Below, piece by piece: positions 25,435-36,312 of a stretch of DNA of 64,000 nt. Where the stretch lies: positions 1,682,001 through 1,746,000 of the forward strand of contig JAOSJM010000001.1 of the NCBI GenBank assembly GCA_027494165.1, in the 5' to 3' direction. The stretch comes from Acidimicrobiia bacterium. GTDB lineage: Bacteria > Actinomycetota > Acidimicrobiia > IMCC26256 > JAOSJM01. The notes below the pieces were generated by a model. The model saw only the letters and a list, made by a program, of their open reading frames with translations. It ran no database searches and was not told the DNA's origin. The stretch's first letter is position 1. Every line of letters starts with the position of its first letter. The translations under genes and the position numbers were made by a program.

Positions 25435-26237
25435 TCACACCAGGTTCAGGTCGTCGAGGAAGCGGGCCGCGAACGGCTCGTCGCCGGTGATCTCGACGTC
25501 ACGGGTGCGCCAGTCGCGCCGCTTCGTCGCCCACACCACGAGCTCGGTGGTGGTGGAGGCGACGGTGGCGGCCGCGTCGAAGGCCTCGCCGGGCTCGACG
25601 ACGAGCAGGCCCCCGGGGCCGCCCGGCAGGACCCGCCACACGTTGCCCGCGGGGCCCCGGAGCCGGAGGTTGAGGGGCCGGTCGACCCAGGCCAGGGCGT
25701 CGCGGCACTGCTGGGGATCCCGCCGAGCAGCCACTCGAGGGTCGGCCCGAGGCGGAGGGCATCCGAGGGGGGCACCGGGCGGTCCAGCGGGCCGAACGGG
25801 GCGAGCAGGTCGAGCCGCAGGTGGGCGTAGTGGTCGAACACGAGGGAGTTCGCGAGCAGGTTGGCGGGGTAGGTCCCGAGGTCGCCGAGGGGGAGCCTGA
25901 TCGCGCCGAGCGGCGGGACCTGGACGACGCCGAGCAGCCGGAGGGTCCGCCGGCTCCACGTCTCGTACTCGTCGAGCACCTGGCCGGTCGACCACGAGCG
26001 GCGGACGTCGACGAGCTCGTCGTTGAGCGACTCGACCCGCTCGGCCCGCATCGCCTTCCAGGCGGCGCCCGGGTCGAGCAGCAGGTGGAACAGCGAGCCC
26101 ATGTGGGCCACCACGTCCCGCACGGACCAGCCGCGACAGTCGCTCGGCATCGCCCACTCCTCGGGGGTCAGGCCCCCGGCCAGGGCGAGCACCTCGCCCC
26201 GCTCGGCCCGGAGCGCCACCACCGCCTGCTTGCTCAT
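25435..26237 (-). CDS. Maleylpyruvate isomerase-like (TIGR03083/DinB-fold) protein; one frameshift
   Basis: A four-helix-bundle protein of the mycothiol-dependent/TIGR03083 group: DCRGWSVRDVVAHMGSLFHL contains the HxxD-type region, and the C-terminal SCP-like part has DVEITGDEPFAARFLDDLNL. The frame breaks near 25719 in a G run; one lost base joins EWLLGG to DPQQCRDALAWVDRPL. Length after repair is about 267 residues. No SD is obvious at the ATG at 26237. Members range from mycothiol-dependent isomerases to proteins of unknown function. The reaction here is not predictable. Confidence 0.78.
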
Positions 26238-26361
26238 GCCCGCCTCCCCGGTGGCCCGCCGGTCCGGCCAACCGTCCCCAATCTACGCAGTCCGCCCCGG
26301 GACGGTCTCTCGTCGGTGCCTGTCCTCAAGGTTTCGCGCGGAGAGTGACGAAAACCCGGGC

Positions 26362-27225
26362 ATGAAGCGCCTCGCCGTCCTCACCGCCGCCGTCTCCCTG
26401 CTCGCCGCCGCCTGCGCCCAGCTCCCGGGGACGCCGAAGGAGGGGGCGCCGCCCAAGGAATCCAAGGCACCCAAGCCCGAGCACGCCAAGTTCACGAGCT
26501 CGTGCACCTTCAGCCATCGGGCGTCCGACGATCCGATCGTCTTCCCGGGGCAGGCGGGCGCCTCGCACAGCCACGACTTCTGGGGCAACGTGTCGACGAG
26601 CGCGAGCTCGACGTACGACTCGCTGCGGACGGCCCCGGCGACGTCGTGCGAACCGTCCCCGGCGGACTTCGCCGCCTACTGGATCCCGACCCTGCTGCTC
26701 GACGGGCAACCGATCCCGCCCGAGCACGTGACGGTCTACTACCGCGCCGGGGTCACCGACCTCTCCTCCATCGAGGCCTTCGCGCCCGGCCTGATGATGA
26801 TCGCCGGCGATCCGCAGGCCACCGTGCCCCAGAGCTCGGGCATCGCGAGCTGGGGCTGCACCGAGGGCGGGATCCACGACGCCCACCAGGCGCCCGTGTG
26901 CCCGACCGGGGCGAAGCTCAAGCTGCAGGTCACGTTCCCGAGCTGCTGGGACAGCGCCCACCTCGACAGCCCCGACCATCGCAGCCACATGGCCTACCCG
27001 ATCGCCGGGGCGTGCCCGGACAGCCACCCCGTCCCGGTGCCGAAGGTCACCTACTTCGTCAAGTACCCGATCAGCGGGGGCGACGTCACGCTCTCGTCGG
27101 GGTCCACCATGGGAACCCACGGCGACTTCGTGAACTCCTGGGACCAGGCCGAGCTGGCCCGCCGGGTGGTCGACTGCCTCCGGGCCGGGGTCCAGTGCGG
27201 CCCGGACGGCGTGCCCAAGATCTGA
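26362..27225 (+). CDS. DUF1996-domain lipoprotein
   Basis: A 287-residue exported protein. The N-terminus MKRLAVLTAAVSLLAAAC is a lipoprotein signal, followed by a Pro/Lys-rich spacer (EGAPPKESKAPKPEHAKFT). The DUF1996 core includes GQAGASHSHDFWGN, VTVYYRAG, HRSHMAYP and CPDSHPVPVPKVTYFVKYP. His residues and six or more Cys in the core suggest metal binding or disulfides. Members are secreted in actinobacteria and fungi and have no agreed function. It is convergent with the HpaB-family gene. Confidence 0.85.
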   Translation: MKRLAVLTAAVSLLAAACAQLPGTPKEGAPPKESKAPKPEHAKFTSSCTFSHRASDDPIVFPGQAGASHSHDFWGNVSTSASSTYDSLRTAPATSCEPSPADFAAYWIPTLLLDGQPIPPEHVTVYYRAGVTDLSSIEAFAPGLMMIAGDPQATVPQSSGIASWGCTEGGIHDAHQAPVCPTGAKLKLQVTFPSCWDSAHLDSPDHRSHMAYPIAGACPDSHPVPVPKVTYFVKYPISGGDVTLSSGSTMGTHGDFVNSWDQAELARRVVDCLRAGVQCGPDGVPKI

Positions 27226-27249
27226 GCGACCGGCCCGCCGGACCGGGGG

Positions 27250-28664
27250 CTACCCGATGCCCGCCAGGCGACGGGCGTAGGCCATGGCCGCGGTGGGGTC
27301 GTAGGAGCGGAAGATCTGGAGCTTCTCGGCCTCGATGCTCCCCTCGGCGTGGACGGCCAGCACGGCGTGGTAGCCGCCCAGGTCGCGGGCCGTGAGGTCG
27401 GAGATGAGGTGCAGCATCCGCAGGCGGACGTCGGCCGGCGACGCGGCACGGAAGTACTTCTCGAGCACCGCCCGGATCTCGGGGTTCTCCCAGTCCTCGC
27501 CGCCGGGCCCGGTCACGAGCAGCCCACCGGCGAGGTCCTGGACGTGCTCGAGCGCCTCGTGGTACCGGGAGGCGAAGGTGTACTTCGCCATGTTGGTGGT
27601 CATCGGGTCCGGGTAGGCGATCCCGTGGGCGCCGGTCCGGCAGCGCAACGCCGCCATCTCGGTGAGCGCCCGGACCGTCTCGGCGTAGGTGATGAGCCAG
27701 GTGAGCTTCTCCCGGACGTGGCTCGCCTTCATGATCCCGTTCATCTGGGCGATCTCGCCCGCCGCGCCGACGAGCGCGTCGAGGAGCGGCAGCTTGTAGG
27801 AGACCGCGGTGAACCGGTGGTACTCGACGAACGTGAGGGCGAGCGGCCCGGCCTTCTCGTGGTCCCGGCACATGAAGACCCGGTCCCAGGGGACGAAGAC
27901 GTCGTCGAAGACCGTGAGGGTCTCGACCATCTTGTACCGCGACGAGACCGGGAACTCGAAGGCGTTGCGCTCGCCCGCGGCGTAGCTGGACACGTACAGC
28001 CCGAGCCCCTCGGTGTCGAGCGGGACGGCGAAGCTCACGGCGTACTCCGCGTCGTCGGGCCCCATGGTGCGCGTGGGCAGGACGATCATCTCGTTGGCGT
28101 TCATCGACACCGACGTGTGCACCTTGGCGCCCCGCACGACGATGCCGTCGGCGTTCTGGTCCACGATCCGCAGGTAGAGGTCCGGGTCGGCCTGGGCGGA
28201 CGGGCCCTTGCCGCGATCACCCTTGACGTCGGTCTGGGCCACGCAGACGGCGAGGTCGCCGTCGGCGCAGTGGCGGTAGAAGGCCCGGGCCCGCTCGAGC
28301 TCCTCGCCCTCCAGCACGCGCTGGAGGGCGAAGAGGGCGTCGGTGCCGATCTCCTTGATGAGCAGCACGACGGTCGCGGCCTCGGCGGTGGCGGCCTCGA
28401 TGAGCCGTGAGCGGGCCCGCAGGTCGTCGGCGTTCCGGGGATCCGGTAGTAGGCGCTGATCTCCTCACCGGTCTCGGGATCCTCGGCGACCGCGAGGTCG
28501 CGCAGCTCGGGGCGCTCGGCCAGCTCGTAGTCGAGGGCCGCGTGCTCGACGGCGACGGCCAGATCGGGTTCGGTCGTGACGTCGTCGACCCGCTTCCCGC
28601 GGTAGAAGACCCTCCGCCCGTCGCGCAGGGACTCCCGGTACTCCTTCGCACTGCGCAGCGCCAT
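27250..28664 (-). CDS. 4-hydroxyphenylacetate 3-hydroxylase / 4-hydroxybutyryl-CoA dehydratase family protein; one frameshift
   Basis: A flavin-dependent HpaB-superfamily protein of about 470 residues. TDVKGDRGKGPSAQADPDLY, LRIVDQNADGIVVRGAKVHT and HVQDLAGGLLVTGPGGEDW are close to the 4-hydroxybutyryl-CoA dehydratase (AbfD) pattern. Yet the cluster-ligating Cys of AbfD are missing: AATVVLLIKEIGTDALF stands where AbfD has two Cys, and FVEYHRFTAVSYKLP keeps the His but has Tyr in place of the third Cys. It is therefore more likely a flavin monooxygenase or an unusual paralogue. The frame breaks at about 28439; one lost C joins YYRIP to RNADDLRARSRL. The ATG is at 28664. Confidence 0.8.
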
Positions 28665-28696
28665 CCTCGTGCCTCCGTCCTCGGGTCAGCGGACAT

Positions 28697-28712
28697 CTGA
28701 CGCTCAACGTGA
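28697..28712 (-). promoter_or_regulatory. Candidate operator-like motif upstream of the HpaB-family gene
   Basis: CTGACGCTCAACGTGA lies 33 bp upstream of the ATG. It is similar to CTGACACTCTCCGTGA at 4529, upstream of the thiolase/DUF35 operon, with the same 7-base gap between TGAC and GTGA. Low-confidence regulatory site. Confidence 0.3.
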
Positions 28713-28780
28713 GAGTGCCAACCGCGTGGGTCGAGTGTAGTGGAGCCCGAAGAGGCCGCGAGGGGCCGGCCGGCATGCCC

Positions 28781-29767
28781 TCAGCGGGCGTCGACGGCGG
28801 CGACGGCCCAGGCCCGGCCGGTCCGCCGGTCCTCCGCGGCCAGGTGCAGGTTCCAGCCGGTGAGCGGCTCCCGGGCGTCCCAGGCGTACCAGGCCAGGCG
28901 CTCGAGCGCCGCGCCGACGGCGTCGGGCGCGAGGGGCCAGTCGTCGGCCACCCCGCCGAGCGCGGCCACGGCGAACCAGGCGTCGAAGCGGCCGGTCGCG
29001 GCGCCGCGGCGCCGGCCGTGCGCGCCGCCGCTGGCGGCGGTCCACGCCATGGAGGCCAGGGCCTCGGCCGGGAGGAGCCGCGCCGCGCGCGCCCGCGGGA
29101 CCCCGAGGGCGGCCACGGCGGCCAGGGCGTCGCCCCGGACGGCCACGGCCTCGGCCCGCCCGTTCGACTCGGACGTCCAGGCCACCGCCAGGTCCACGAG
29201 CGCCTGGCAGCCGAACGGGTCGGTGATCCGCTCCCCCGGCGGTGGCAGCTCGACCGGCTCGAGGCGGGGCAGCTCGGGGGTCGGGAAGTCGGCGGTGTGG
29301 GGCCGGTACGTGGCGAGCGCGTACCGGGGCTCCCAGTCCTGGAGCCGCCCCGGCAGGTCGAGCACCGGGGGCACCGGGGGCTCGGCACCGAGGTCCTCAC
29401 CCCGGACCACCCGCTCGTGCGCGGCGAGGGCCGCGACCGGGCCCGGCGGCGCGTGGGGCGCGAGCTCGGCCCAGGTGTGGGTCGACGCCGCCACCTCCGA
29501 GATCGGGCCCAGCGTGAAGCGCCCGGCCCCCTCCACCAGCATGGCCCCCGCGAGCGGCGCGGGCGCCTCGAGCGCGAGCCGGTACTCGGCCAGGTGGGCC
29601 GCCGGCCAGAGCTGCTTGCCCCGCTCCACGGCCCGCAGGCAGCGGTCGCGCAACGCCAGGAGATCGGACCACTCCCGCGTGTCGCAGAGCCCGTCGACCA
29701 CCCGGACCAGCTCGTCGAGGTCCCCCCGCTCGACGACCTCCCGCAGCCAACCGTCGCGCTCCACCAC
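28781..29767 (-). CDS. Hypothetical protein
   Basis: I do not recognise this 328-residue protein. It has no signal peptide or membrane segment. It looks soluble and helical, with many Ala, Trp and acidic residues: VERGDLDELVRVVDGLCDTR, AAHLAEYRLALEAPAPLAGA, FGCQALVDLAVAWTSESNGR and ERLAWYAWDAREPLTGWNLH. The GTG/ATG region at 29767 is the start, and the stop is at 28781. It lies between an ACAD gene and the HpaB-family gene on the same strand, with 50-bp and 116-bp gaps, so cotranscription with the ACAD gene is possible. Confidence 0.65.
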   Translation of the reverse strand: MVERDGWLREVVERGDLDELVRVVDGLCDTREWSDLLALRDRCLRAVERGKQLWPAAHLAEYRLALEAPAPLAGAMLVEGAGRFTLGPISEVAASTHTWAELAPHAPPGPVAALAAHERVVRGEDLGAEPPVPPVLDLPGRLQDWEPRYALATYRPHTADFPTPELPRLEPVELPPPGERITDPFGCQALVDLAVAWTSESNGRAEAVAVRGDALAAVAALGVPRARAARLLPAEALASMAWTAASGGAHGRRRGAATGRFDAWFAVAALGGVADDWPLAPDAVGAALERLAWYAWDAREPLTGWNLHLAAEDRRTGRAWAVAAVDAR

Positions 29768-29817
29768 CGCACGCTACGCCAGAGCCGCGCGCCCACCCGG
29801 CCGCGACGCCCGGCGGA

Positions 29818-30906
29818 TCAGATCACGCTCTCGCCCGCCTCGACCCGGGGCCGCAGGAGGGCGGCCAGCCGCTCCCGGTGGAAGGCGGCGTCGCCGAAGG
29901 TGAGCTGGTCGAGCTGCGAGCGCTTGAGGAACAGGTGGAGGTCGTGCTCCCAGGTGAACCCGATGCCCCCGTGCACCTGGAGGGCCGAGGCCATCACGCG
30001 TCGGGCCGCGTCGGAGCACCACACCTTGGCCGTGGAGGCGGCCACGGAGGCCTCGGGGCTCCCGGCACCGATGCACCACGCGGCCCAGTACGTGGTGGAG
30101 CGCATGCCCTCGACGTCGACGAGCATGTCGGCGCAGCGGTGCTTCACGGCCTGGAAGCTCCCGATGGGCCGGCCGAACTGCACGCGGTCCTTGGCGTACC
30201 CGACCGCGAGGTCGAGGACCAGCGAGGCCCCGCCGAGCATCTCGGCCGACACGAACGTGGCGCCCCGGTCGACGAGCGCGGCGACGGCGCCGGCACCGCC
30301 CAGCCGGACCGCCGGCGTCCCGTCGAGGTGCACCCACCCCAGCTCGCGGGTCCGGTCCATGGCCGGCTGGCGGGCCGGCCGGCCCGACTCGGCCTGGTCG
30401 AGCGCGAAGAGGGCGGGGCCGTCGGGTCCGGTGGCCGGGACGACCACCACGTCGGCGGAAGGGGCGTACGGCACCGGGTCCGGGCGTCCGGTGAGGACCC
30501 ACCCGTCGCCGGACGGCGCCGCCCGCACCGCCCCGGGGTCCCGGCTCCACGCCACGGTGCCGACGGCCCCGTCCCCGAGGATCCGCTCGACGCGCTCGGA
30601 CTGCCCGGCCCGGGCCAGCGCGCCCAGCGCCAGGACCCCGGGGACGAAGGGCGCCGGCGCCGCGTGCCGCCCGACCTCGTCGGCGAGCACGGCGACCTCC
30701 ACGGCGCTCAGCCCCAGCCCACCCCGGTCCTCGGGCAGGTCGACCCCGAGCCAACCCTGTTCGACCATCGCCTCCCAGAGCTTCGGGTCGTACCCGCCGC
30801 CCTCCTCGACGACCGCGCGCACCCGCGGCATCGCGGCGAGGTCGCCGAGGAGCTCGCGTGCGCCGTCGCGCAGGGCGAGCTGGTCGTCGGAGAGCTCGAA
30901 GTCCAC
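29818..30906 (-). CDS. Acyl-CoA dehydrogenase, FadE beta-type
   Basis: A 362-residue ACAD-family protein beginning VDFELSDDQLALRDGARELL. It has EDRGGLGLSAVEVAVLADEV, YAKDRVQFGRPIGSFQAVKH and GGIGFTWEHDLHLFLKRSQL. Neither the short-chain-type Glu (YEGT) nor the IVD-type HER motif is present. This is typical of the partner subunit in actinobacterial alpha2-beta2 ACADs such as those of cholesterol side-chain oxidation. Its partner may be the ACAD at 33505 or 22641. The GTG at 30906 is preceded by TAGCCT-N6 with no SD, implying a leaderless message, and by the CTGAC operator at 30920. Confidence 0.86.
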   Translation of the reverse strand: MDFELSDDQLALRDGARELLGDLAAMPRVRAVVEEGGGYDPKLWEAMVEQGWLGVDLPEDRGGLGLSAVEVAVLADEVGRHAAPAPFVPGVLALGALARAGQSERVERILGDGAVGTVAWSRDPGAVRAAPSGDGWVLTGRPDPVPYAPSADVVVVPATGPDGPALFALDQAESGRPARQPAMDRTRELGWVHLDGTPAVRLGGAGAVAALVDRGATFVSAEMLGGASLVLDLAVGYAKDRVQFGRPIGSFQAVKHRCADMLVDVEGMRSTTYWAAWCIGAGSPEASVAASTAKVWCSDAARRVMASALQVHGGIGFTWEHDLHLFLKRSQLDQLTFGDAAFHRERLAALLRPRVEAGESVI

Positions 30907-30912
30907 GACCCG

Positions 30913-30935
30913 AGGCTACCTGACGTCGGCGTCAC
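30913..30935 (-). promoter_or_regulatory. CTGAC-N6-GTCA operator adjoining -10 TAGCCT
   Basis: CTGACGTCGGCGTCAC (30920-30935) has perfect TGAC/GTCA arms. On the minus strand the -10 element TAGCCT (30918-30913) follows directly and ends 6 bp before the GTG at 30906. A bound repressor would cover the promoter spacer. Confidence 0.65.
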
Positions 30936-31038
30936 CACGCGTCGGTCCCGGGCCCCGGGGCGGACCCGGCGTCCTCGGGTCGGTAGATTCGCGCGTGCCC
31001 ATTCGGTCCCGTGCCCCGAACGCCGAGGAGCAGCAACC

Positions 31039-32326
<1,288 letters not shown>

Positions 32327-32330
<4 letters not shown>

Positions 32331-32340
32331 CCCGGGCTAC
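32327..32340. terminator. 14-bp perfect palindrome spanning both convergent stop codons
   Basis: GTAGCCCGGGCTAC is fully self-complementary and contains the TAG stops of citrate synthase (32328-32330) and of the convergent hydrolase (32339-32337). With only 6 bp between the genes it may be the shared end signal, although it lacks a loop and a U-tract. Confidence 0.4.
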
Positions 32341-33388
32341 GGACAGGGCCTGGGGTTCAGGAGCCCGCCGAGGAGGTCGCACTCGATCGCCGGCGGGCCG
32401 AGGTCCACCGGGTCGTCCGTGCTGATCGCCGCCCGGAACGGCGCGCCGTCGCTCCAGGTCCCCATGTCGGTCAGGTCGAGGTCGCACCACTCCCCCCACC
32501 GGGCGCAGCGGGCGAGGCCGTCGACGGGGCGGAAGATGCCGTACCGGTCGAGCGCGTCCTCGGCGAAGAGCGGCAGCGGCACCGGGAGGGAGAGCGGCGT
32601 GAGGTGGTCGGACCCGAGGTTCCACCGCCCCCGGCGCTCGCCGAGCACCACCGTGTAGCGCTTGTGGTCGTCGGGGACGCCGAGGGCCCGGAACGTCTCG
32701 ATGGCGATGCGGTGGTCGACGAACACGTCGTGCTCGTAGCCGCTCACGAGCACGCGGGCGTGCACCGGGAGGGCGATGGGCCCGCCGCCGACCTGGTACG
32801 AGTAGAAGGGCGCCAGCATGGCCGCCCACAGCGACCTGGTCCCCCACCCGCGCTCGGCGACGAGCTGGGTCATCCTCGGGACCATGCCGCCCCCGAAGGA
32901 GTGGCCGACCAGCCCGACGTGGTCGACGTCGACCCGGCCCGAGGCCTCCACGCCCACCCGGAAGCCCGCGTCGACGGTCCGGTACTGGAAGGAGGGTTGA
33001 AGAGGAGGCTGTAGCCCGGGTACACGACCACGAACCCGTGGCTCACGAGGTGGCGGATCAGACCGTCGTACACGATCGGGATCACGTTCGTGGCGTAGCC
33101 GTGGGCGACGAGGACGACCGGCCGGTGCGCGTCGTCGCAGCGCCCGCCCGTGGTGGCCGGCGCCCCGGTCCCGGCCGGTTCGAAGACCCAGACCCGCTGG
33201 TGGGCGTCGACCGGGCTGGGCCGGTCGAAGCCCGTCCGGCTGCACGGGCCGTCGGCGCCGGGCTGGCCGGCGGGGACCGGCCCGGGCGGCGCCGGACCGG
33301 GGAAGGCGCCCGCGGGCGGCGCCGGAGCCACGGTCGCCCCGACCGTCACGACGACCGCCGCCAGCATCGTCCGAGCCCCTCGCCTCAT
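32337..33388 (-). CDS. Secreted alpha/beta hydrolase; one frameshift
   Basis: An exported serine hydrolase of about 350 residues. The signal peptide is MRRGARTMLAAVVVTVGATV, then a Pro/Gly-rich stretch. The core has VVLVAHGYATNVIPIVYDGL (oxyanion region), the nucleophile elbow LVGHSFGGGM and SGYEHDVFVDH. The frame breaks near 32998; one lost base joins YSLLFNP to SFQYRTVDAGFRVG. Related secreted hydrolases act on esters or lipids; the substrate is unknown. The ATG at 33388 is divergent from the ACAD operon at 33505. Confidence 0.82.
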
Positions 33389-33457
33389 CGCGGCCCTCCC
33401 CGGGTCGTCGGGGCAGTATGGGGCGGATCGCCCCGCTCGTCCAGGCGCCCCAAGTTC

Positions 33458-33473
33458 CTGACACGTCTGTCAT
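33458..33473 (+). promoter_or_regulatory. CTGAC-N6-GTCA operator upstream of the ACAD-CaiB-DUF35-thiolase operon
   Basis: CTGACACGTCTGTCAT contains the 14-bp inverted repeat TGACACGTCTGTCA. It lies 18 bp upstream of the -10-like TACGCT (33492-33497), which in turn is 7 bp before the ATG at 33505, so the operator covers the -35 region. Confidence 0.7.
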
Positions 33474-33504
33474 GGACCGGGCCGCGCCGGGTACGCTCCG
33501 GCCG

Positions 33505-34700
33505 ATGGACCTGACCCCGACGCCGGCCGAGGAGGCGTTCCGGGCCGAGGTGCGGGCCTGGCTGCAGGAGCACCTCCCGTGGGAGTACGGCCGGGGCCTC
33601 CCGCCCCGCTTCGACGACCTCGCCGAGGAGGTGGCGTTCCTGCGCGAGTGGCAGGGGAAGCTGGCCGACGGGCGCTGGGTGGGCGTGGCCTGGCCGCGGG
33701 ATCACGGCGGGCGGGGCGCCGGACCCGTCGAGCACTTCATCGTCACCGAGGAGCTCGCCCGGGCCCGGGCCCCCGAGCTGGTCGGCCGGATCGGGGTCAA
33801 CCTCGTGGGGCCCACCCTCCTCCACCACGCCACCCCCGAGCAGCAGCAGCGCTGGCTCCCGGGCATCCTGTCCGCCCGGGAGCTGTGGTGCCAGCTCTTC
33901 TCCGAGCCCGGGGCCGGGAGCGACCTCGCCGCGGTGGCGACCCGGGCGACGCCGGTCGAGGGCGGCTGGTCGCTCTCCGGCCAGAAGGTCTGGACCTCCT
34001 ACGCGCAGTTCGCCGACTGGGGGTCTGCCTGGCCCGCACCGACCCCGGCGCGCCGAAGCACCGCGGCATCTCCTACCTCGTCGTCGACATGCGCTCGCCC
34101 GGGGTCGAGGTCCGGCCGCTGCGGCAGCTCACCGACGAGGCGGAGTTCAACGAGGTCTTCCTCACCGACGTGTTCGTGCCCCGCGAGCACCTGGTGGGAC
34201 CCGAGCACGAGGGCTGGACGGTCGCCAACTCGACGCTGTCCCACGAGCGTGGCGTCAACCCCCGCCAGCTCGTCGTCCACGTCCAGCTCGTCGAGGAGCT
34301 GCTGCGCCTCGCCGTCGGGTCGGGCGCCTACGACGACCCGCGCCTCGCGCCGCGCCTCGCCCAGGCGTACACCGAGGTGAAGCTGTTCCAGCTCCACAAC
34401 TGGCGCACCCTGTCCAGGCTGGCCAAGGGCCGGGAGCCCGGCCCCGAGGGCAGCCTCCTCAAGCTGTACTGGAGCGAGATGAGCAAGCGCCTCCACGACA
34501 CGGTCATGGGGGTGCTCGGCCCGGCGGCCCCGCTCTGGCGGGGCGCCGACGGGAACCCCGGCGACGGCACGTGGCAGCGCTCGTGGCTCTACTACCAGGC
34601 GTCGTCGATCTGGGCCGGCACCAACGAGATCCAGCGCAACGTCGTCGGCGAGCGGGTGCTCGGCCTCCCCCGCGAGCCCCGGCCCGGGGCGGCCCGGTGA
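33505..34700 (+). CDS. Acyl-CoA dehydrogenase, FadE alpha-type; one frameshift
   Basis: An FAD-dependent ACAD of about 398 residues. Motifs: EVRAWLQEHLPWEYGRGLPP, CQLFSEPGAGSDLAAV, SGQKVWTSYAQFADWG, and IWAGTNEIQRNVVGERVLGL at the end. The classical Glu position has Ala (WAGTNE), and the IVD-type HER motif in NSTLSHERGVNP offers the catalytic Glu. The frame breaks in a G run at about 34021; one lost G joins FADWG to VCLARTDPGAPKHRG. It is the first gene of an operon whose next gene overlaps by 4 bp (GTGA). The message is probably leaderless. Confidence 0.88.
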
Positions 34701-35899
34701 GCGGACCGCTCGAGGGGCTCCGGGTCCTCGACCTCGGCACCCGGATCGCCGCGCCCTTCTGCGCCGGCCTCCTCGGCGAGATGGGTGCCGACGTCGTGAA
34801 GATCGAGCAGCCGGGGACGGGCGACTTCATGCGGGAGATCGGTCCGTTCGTCGAGGTACCGGGGCAGCCCCCCCACTCGCTGTTCTGGGCCGTGGAGGGT
34901 CGCGGGCGCCGCAGCGTCACGCTCGACCTGCGCCACCCGGAGGGTCAGGACCTGCTCCGGCGGCTGGCCGCCACCGCCGACGTGGTGGTCGAGAACTTCC
35001 GCCCCGGGACCCTCGAGCGCTGGAACATCGGCCCGGCCGACCTCGACCCGCGCCTCGTCGTCGTCCGGATCAGCACCTTCGGCCAGGACGGCCCCTACGC
35101 CCGGCGCCCCGGCCTCGACCGGCTCGGGATCGGCTACGGCGGCCTCCTGAACCTCACCGGCTACCCCGACCGTCCCCCCGTGCGCGTCGGGGTCACGATC
35201 TCCGACTACCTCACGGGCGTGTTCGCGGCCCAGGCCGCCACCGCGGCCCTCTACGCGCGCGACGCCCGGCGCTCCGGGCGCGGCGCCGTGATCGACGCCG
35301 CGCTCTACGGCGCGGTCCTGCGCATCCTCGAGTGGGTCGTCCCCGCCTACGACCGGCTCGGGATCGTCCGGGAGCGCGAGGGCAACCGCCTGGCCAACTC
35401 GGCGCCGCTCGACAACTACCCCACCGCCGACGGGAGGTACGTCTGTGTCGTGGCCGGCTCCGACGCCAACTTCGCCCGCCTCTGCCGGGCCATGGGGCGT
35501 CCCGACCTGCTCGACGACCCCCGCTTCACGAAGCTCGCCGACCGGGCCGCCCACGGCGACGAGATCAACGGCATCGTGGCCGGGTGGACCCGGCGCCACA
35601 CCGCGGCCGAGGTGGAGGAGGCCTGCGTGGCCTGCGACGTCCCGGTGGCCACCGCGTACACGGCGGCCGACATGTTCGCCGACCCGCACTTCGCGGCCCG
35701 CGGCGACCTCGTCACGGTCGACGACCCCACCGCCGGGCCGATGCGCCAGCAGGCGCCCTACCCGCGGTTCGTGGGCCGGCCGGTCGACCCACCGCCGGGT
35801 GCTCCTCGCCTCGGGGAGCACACCCGCGAGGTGCTCGGGGACCTGCTCGGCCTCGGTGACGACGAGCTCGACGCCCTGCACGAGGCGGGGGTGATCTGA
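34697..35899 (+). CDS. CaiB/BaiF (family III) CoA-transferase
   Basis: A 400-residue CoA-transferase. The N-terminus GPLEGLRVLDLGTRIAAPF and LLGEMGADVVKIEQPGTGD are typical, as are VVVENFRPGTLERW and STFGQDGPYARRPGLDRLG. The GTG at 34697 overlaps the ACAD stop (GTGA), and its own stop overlaps the next ATG by 1 bp, so the four genes are translationally coupled. It may exchange CoA on a degradation intermediate so that CoA is recycled without ATP. Substrate not predictable. Confidence 0.88.
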   Translation: MSGPLEGLRVLDLGTRIAAPFCAGLLGEMGADVVKIEQPGTGDFMREIGPFVEVPGQPPHSLFWAVEGRGRRSVTLDLRHPEGQDLLRRLAATADVVVENFRPGTLERWNIGPADLDPRLVVVRISTFGQDGPYARRPGLDRLGIGYGGLLNLTGYPDRPPVRVGVTISDYLTGVFAAQAATAALYARDARRSGRGAVIDAALYGAVLRILEWVVPAYDRLGIVREREGNRLANSAPLDNYPTADGRYVCVVAGSDANFARLCRAMGRPDLLDDPRFTKLADRAAHGDEINGIVAGWTRRHTAAEVEEACVACDVPVATAYTAADMFADPHFAARGDLVTVDDPTAGPMRQQAPYPRFVGRPVDPPPGAPRLGEHTREVLGDLLGLGDDELDALHEAGVI

Positions 35900-36312
35900 T
35901 GGCGACGGTCCCGGTCACCACCGGCTTGTTCACGGTGGACGGGGACGGCGCCGGCCGGCTGCTCGGCGGGAGCTGCCGGGCCTGCGGCCGCCCTCACTTC
36001 CCCCGCCTGCCCACCTGCCCCTGGTGCTCCTCCGACGACGTCGAGGACACCACGCTCTCCGACCACGGGACCCTCTGGGGGTGGACGGCGGTCACGGCGG
36101 CGCCTCCCGGGTACCGGGGCGAGGTCCCGTTCGGCTTCGGGGTCGTCGAGCTCCCCGAGGGCCTGCGCGTCGTCACCCGGCTCACCGAGGCCGACCCGGC
36201 CCGGCTCCGCTCCGGGCAGCCGGTCCGGCTCGTCGTGGTCCCCCTGCACACCGACGAGGCCGGCGACACCGTCGTCACCTACGCCTTCGCACCGGCCGGG
36301 GAGCCGTCGTGA
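35899..36312 (+). CDS. DUF35 OB-fold protein with zinc ribbon
   Basis: A 137-residue DUF35 protein: zinc ribbon CRACGRPHFPRLPTCPWC (residues about 27-44), then an OB fold (WGWTAVTAAPPGYRGEVPFG, EGLRVVTRLTEADPARLRSG). It is located between CaiB and thiolase genes with overlaps of 1 bp and 4 bp. By family it should be a structural partner of the thiolase encoded next. It repeats the pairing at 2795/3261 but with the gene order reversed. Confidence 0.88.
   Translation: MATVPVTTGLFTVDGDGAGRLLGGSCRACGRPHFPRLPTCPWCSSDDVEDTTLSDHGTLWGWTAVTAAPPGYRGEVPFGFGVVELPEGLRVVTRLTEADPARLRSGQPVRLVVVPLHTDEAGDTVVTYAFAPAGEPS

Noticed and set aside
27250..28664. Calling the gene 4-hydroxybutyryl-CoA dehydratase
   Set aside because: The three Cys that hold the iron-sulfur cluster in that enzyme are absent.
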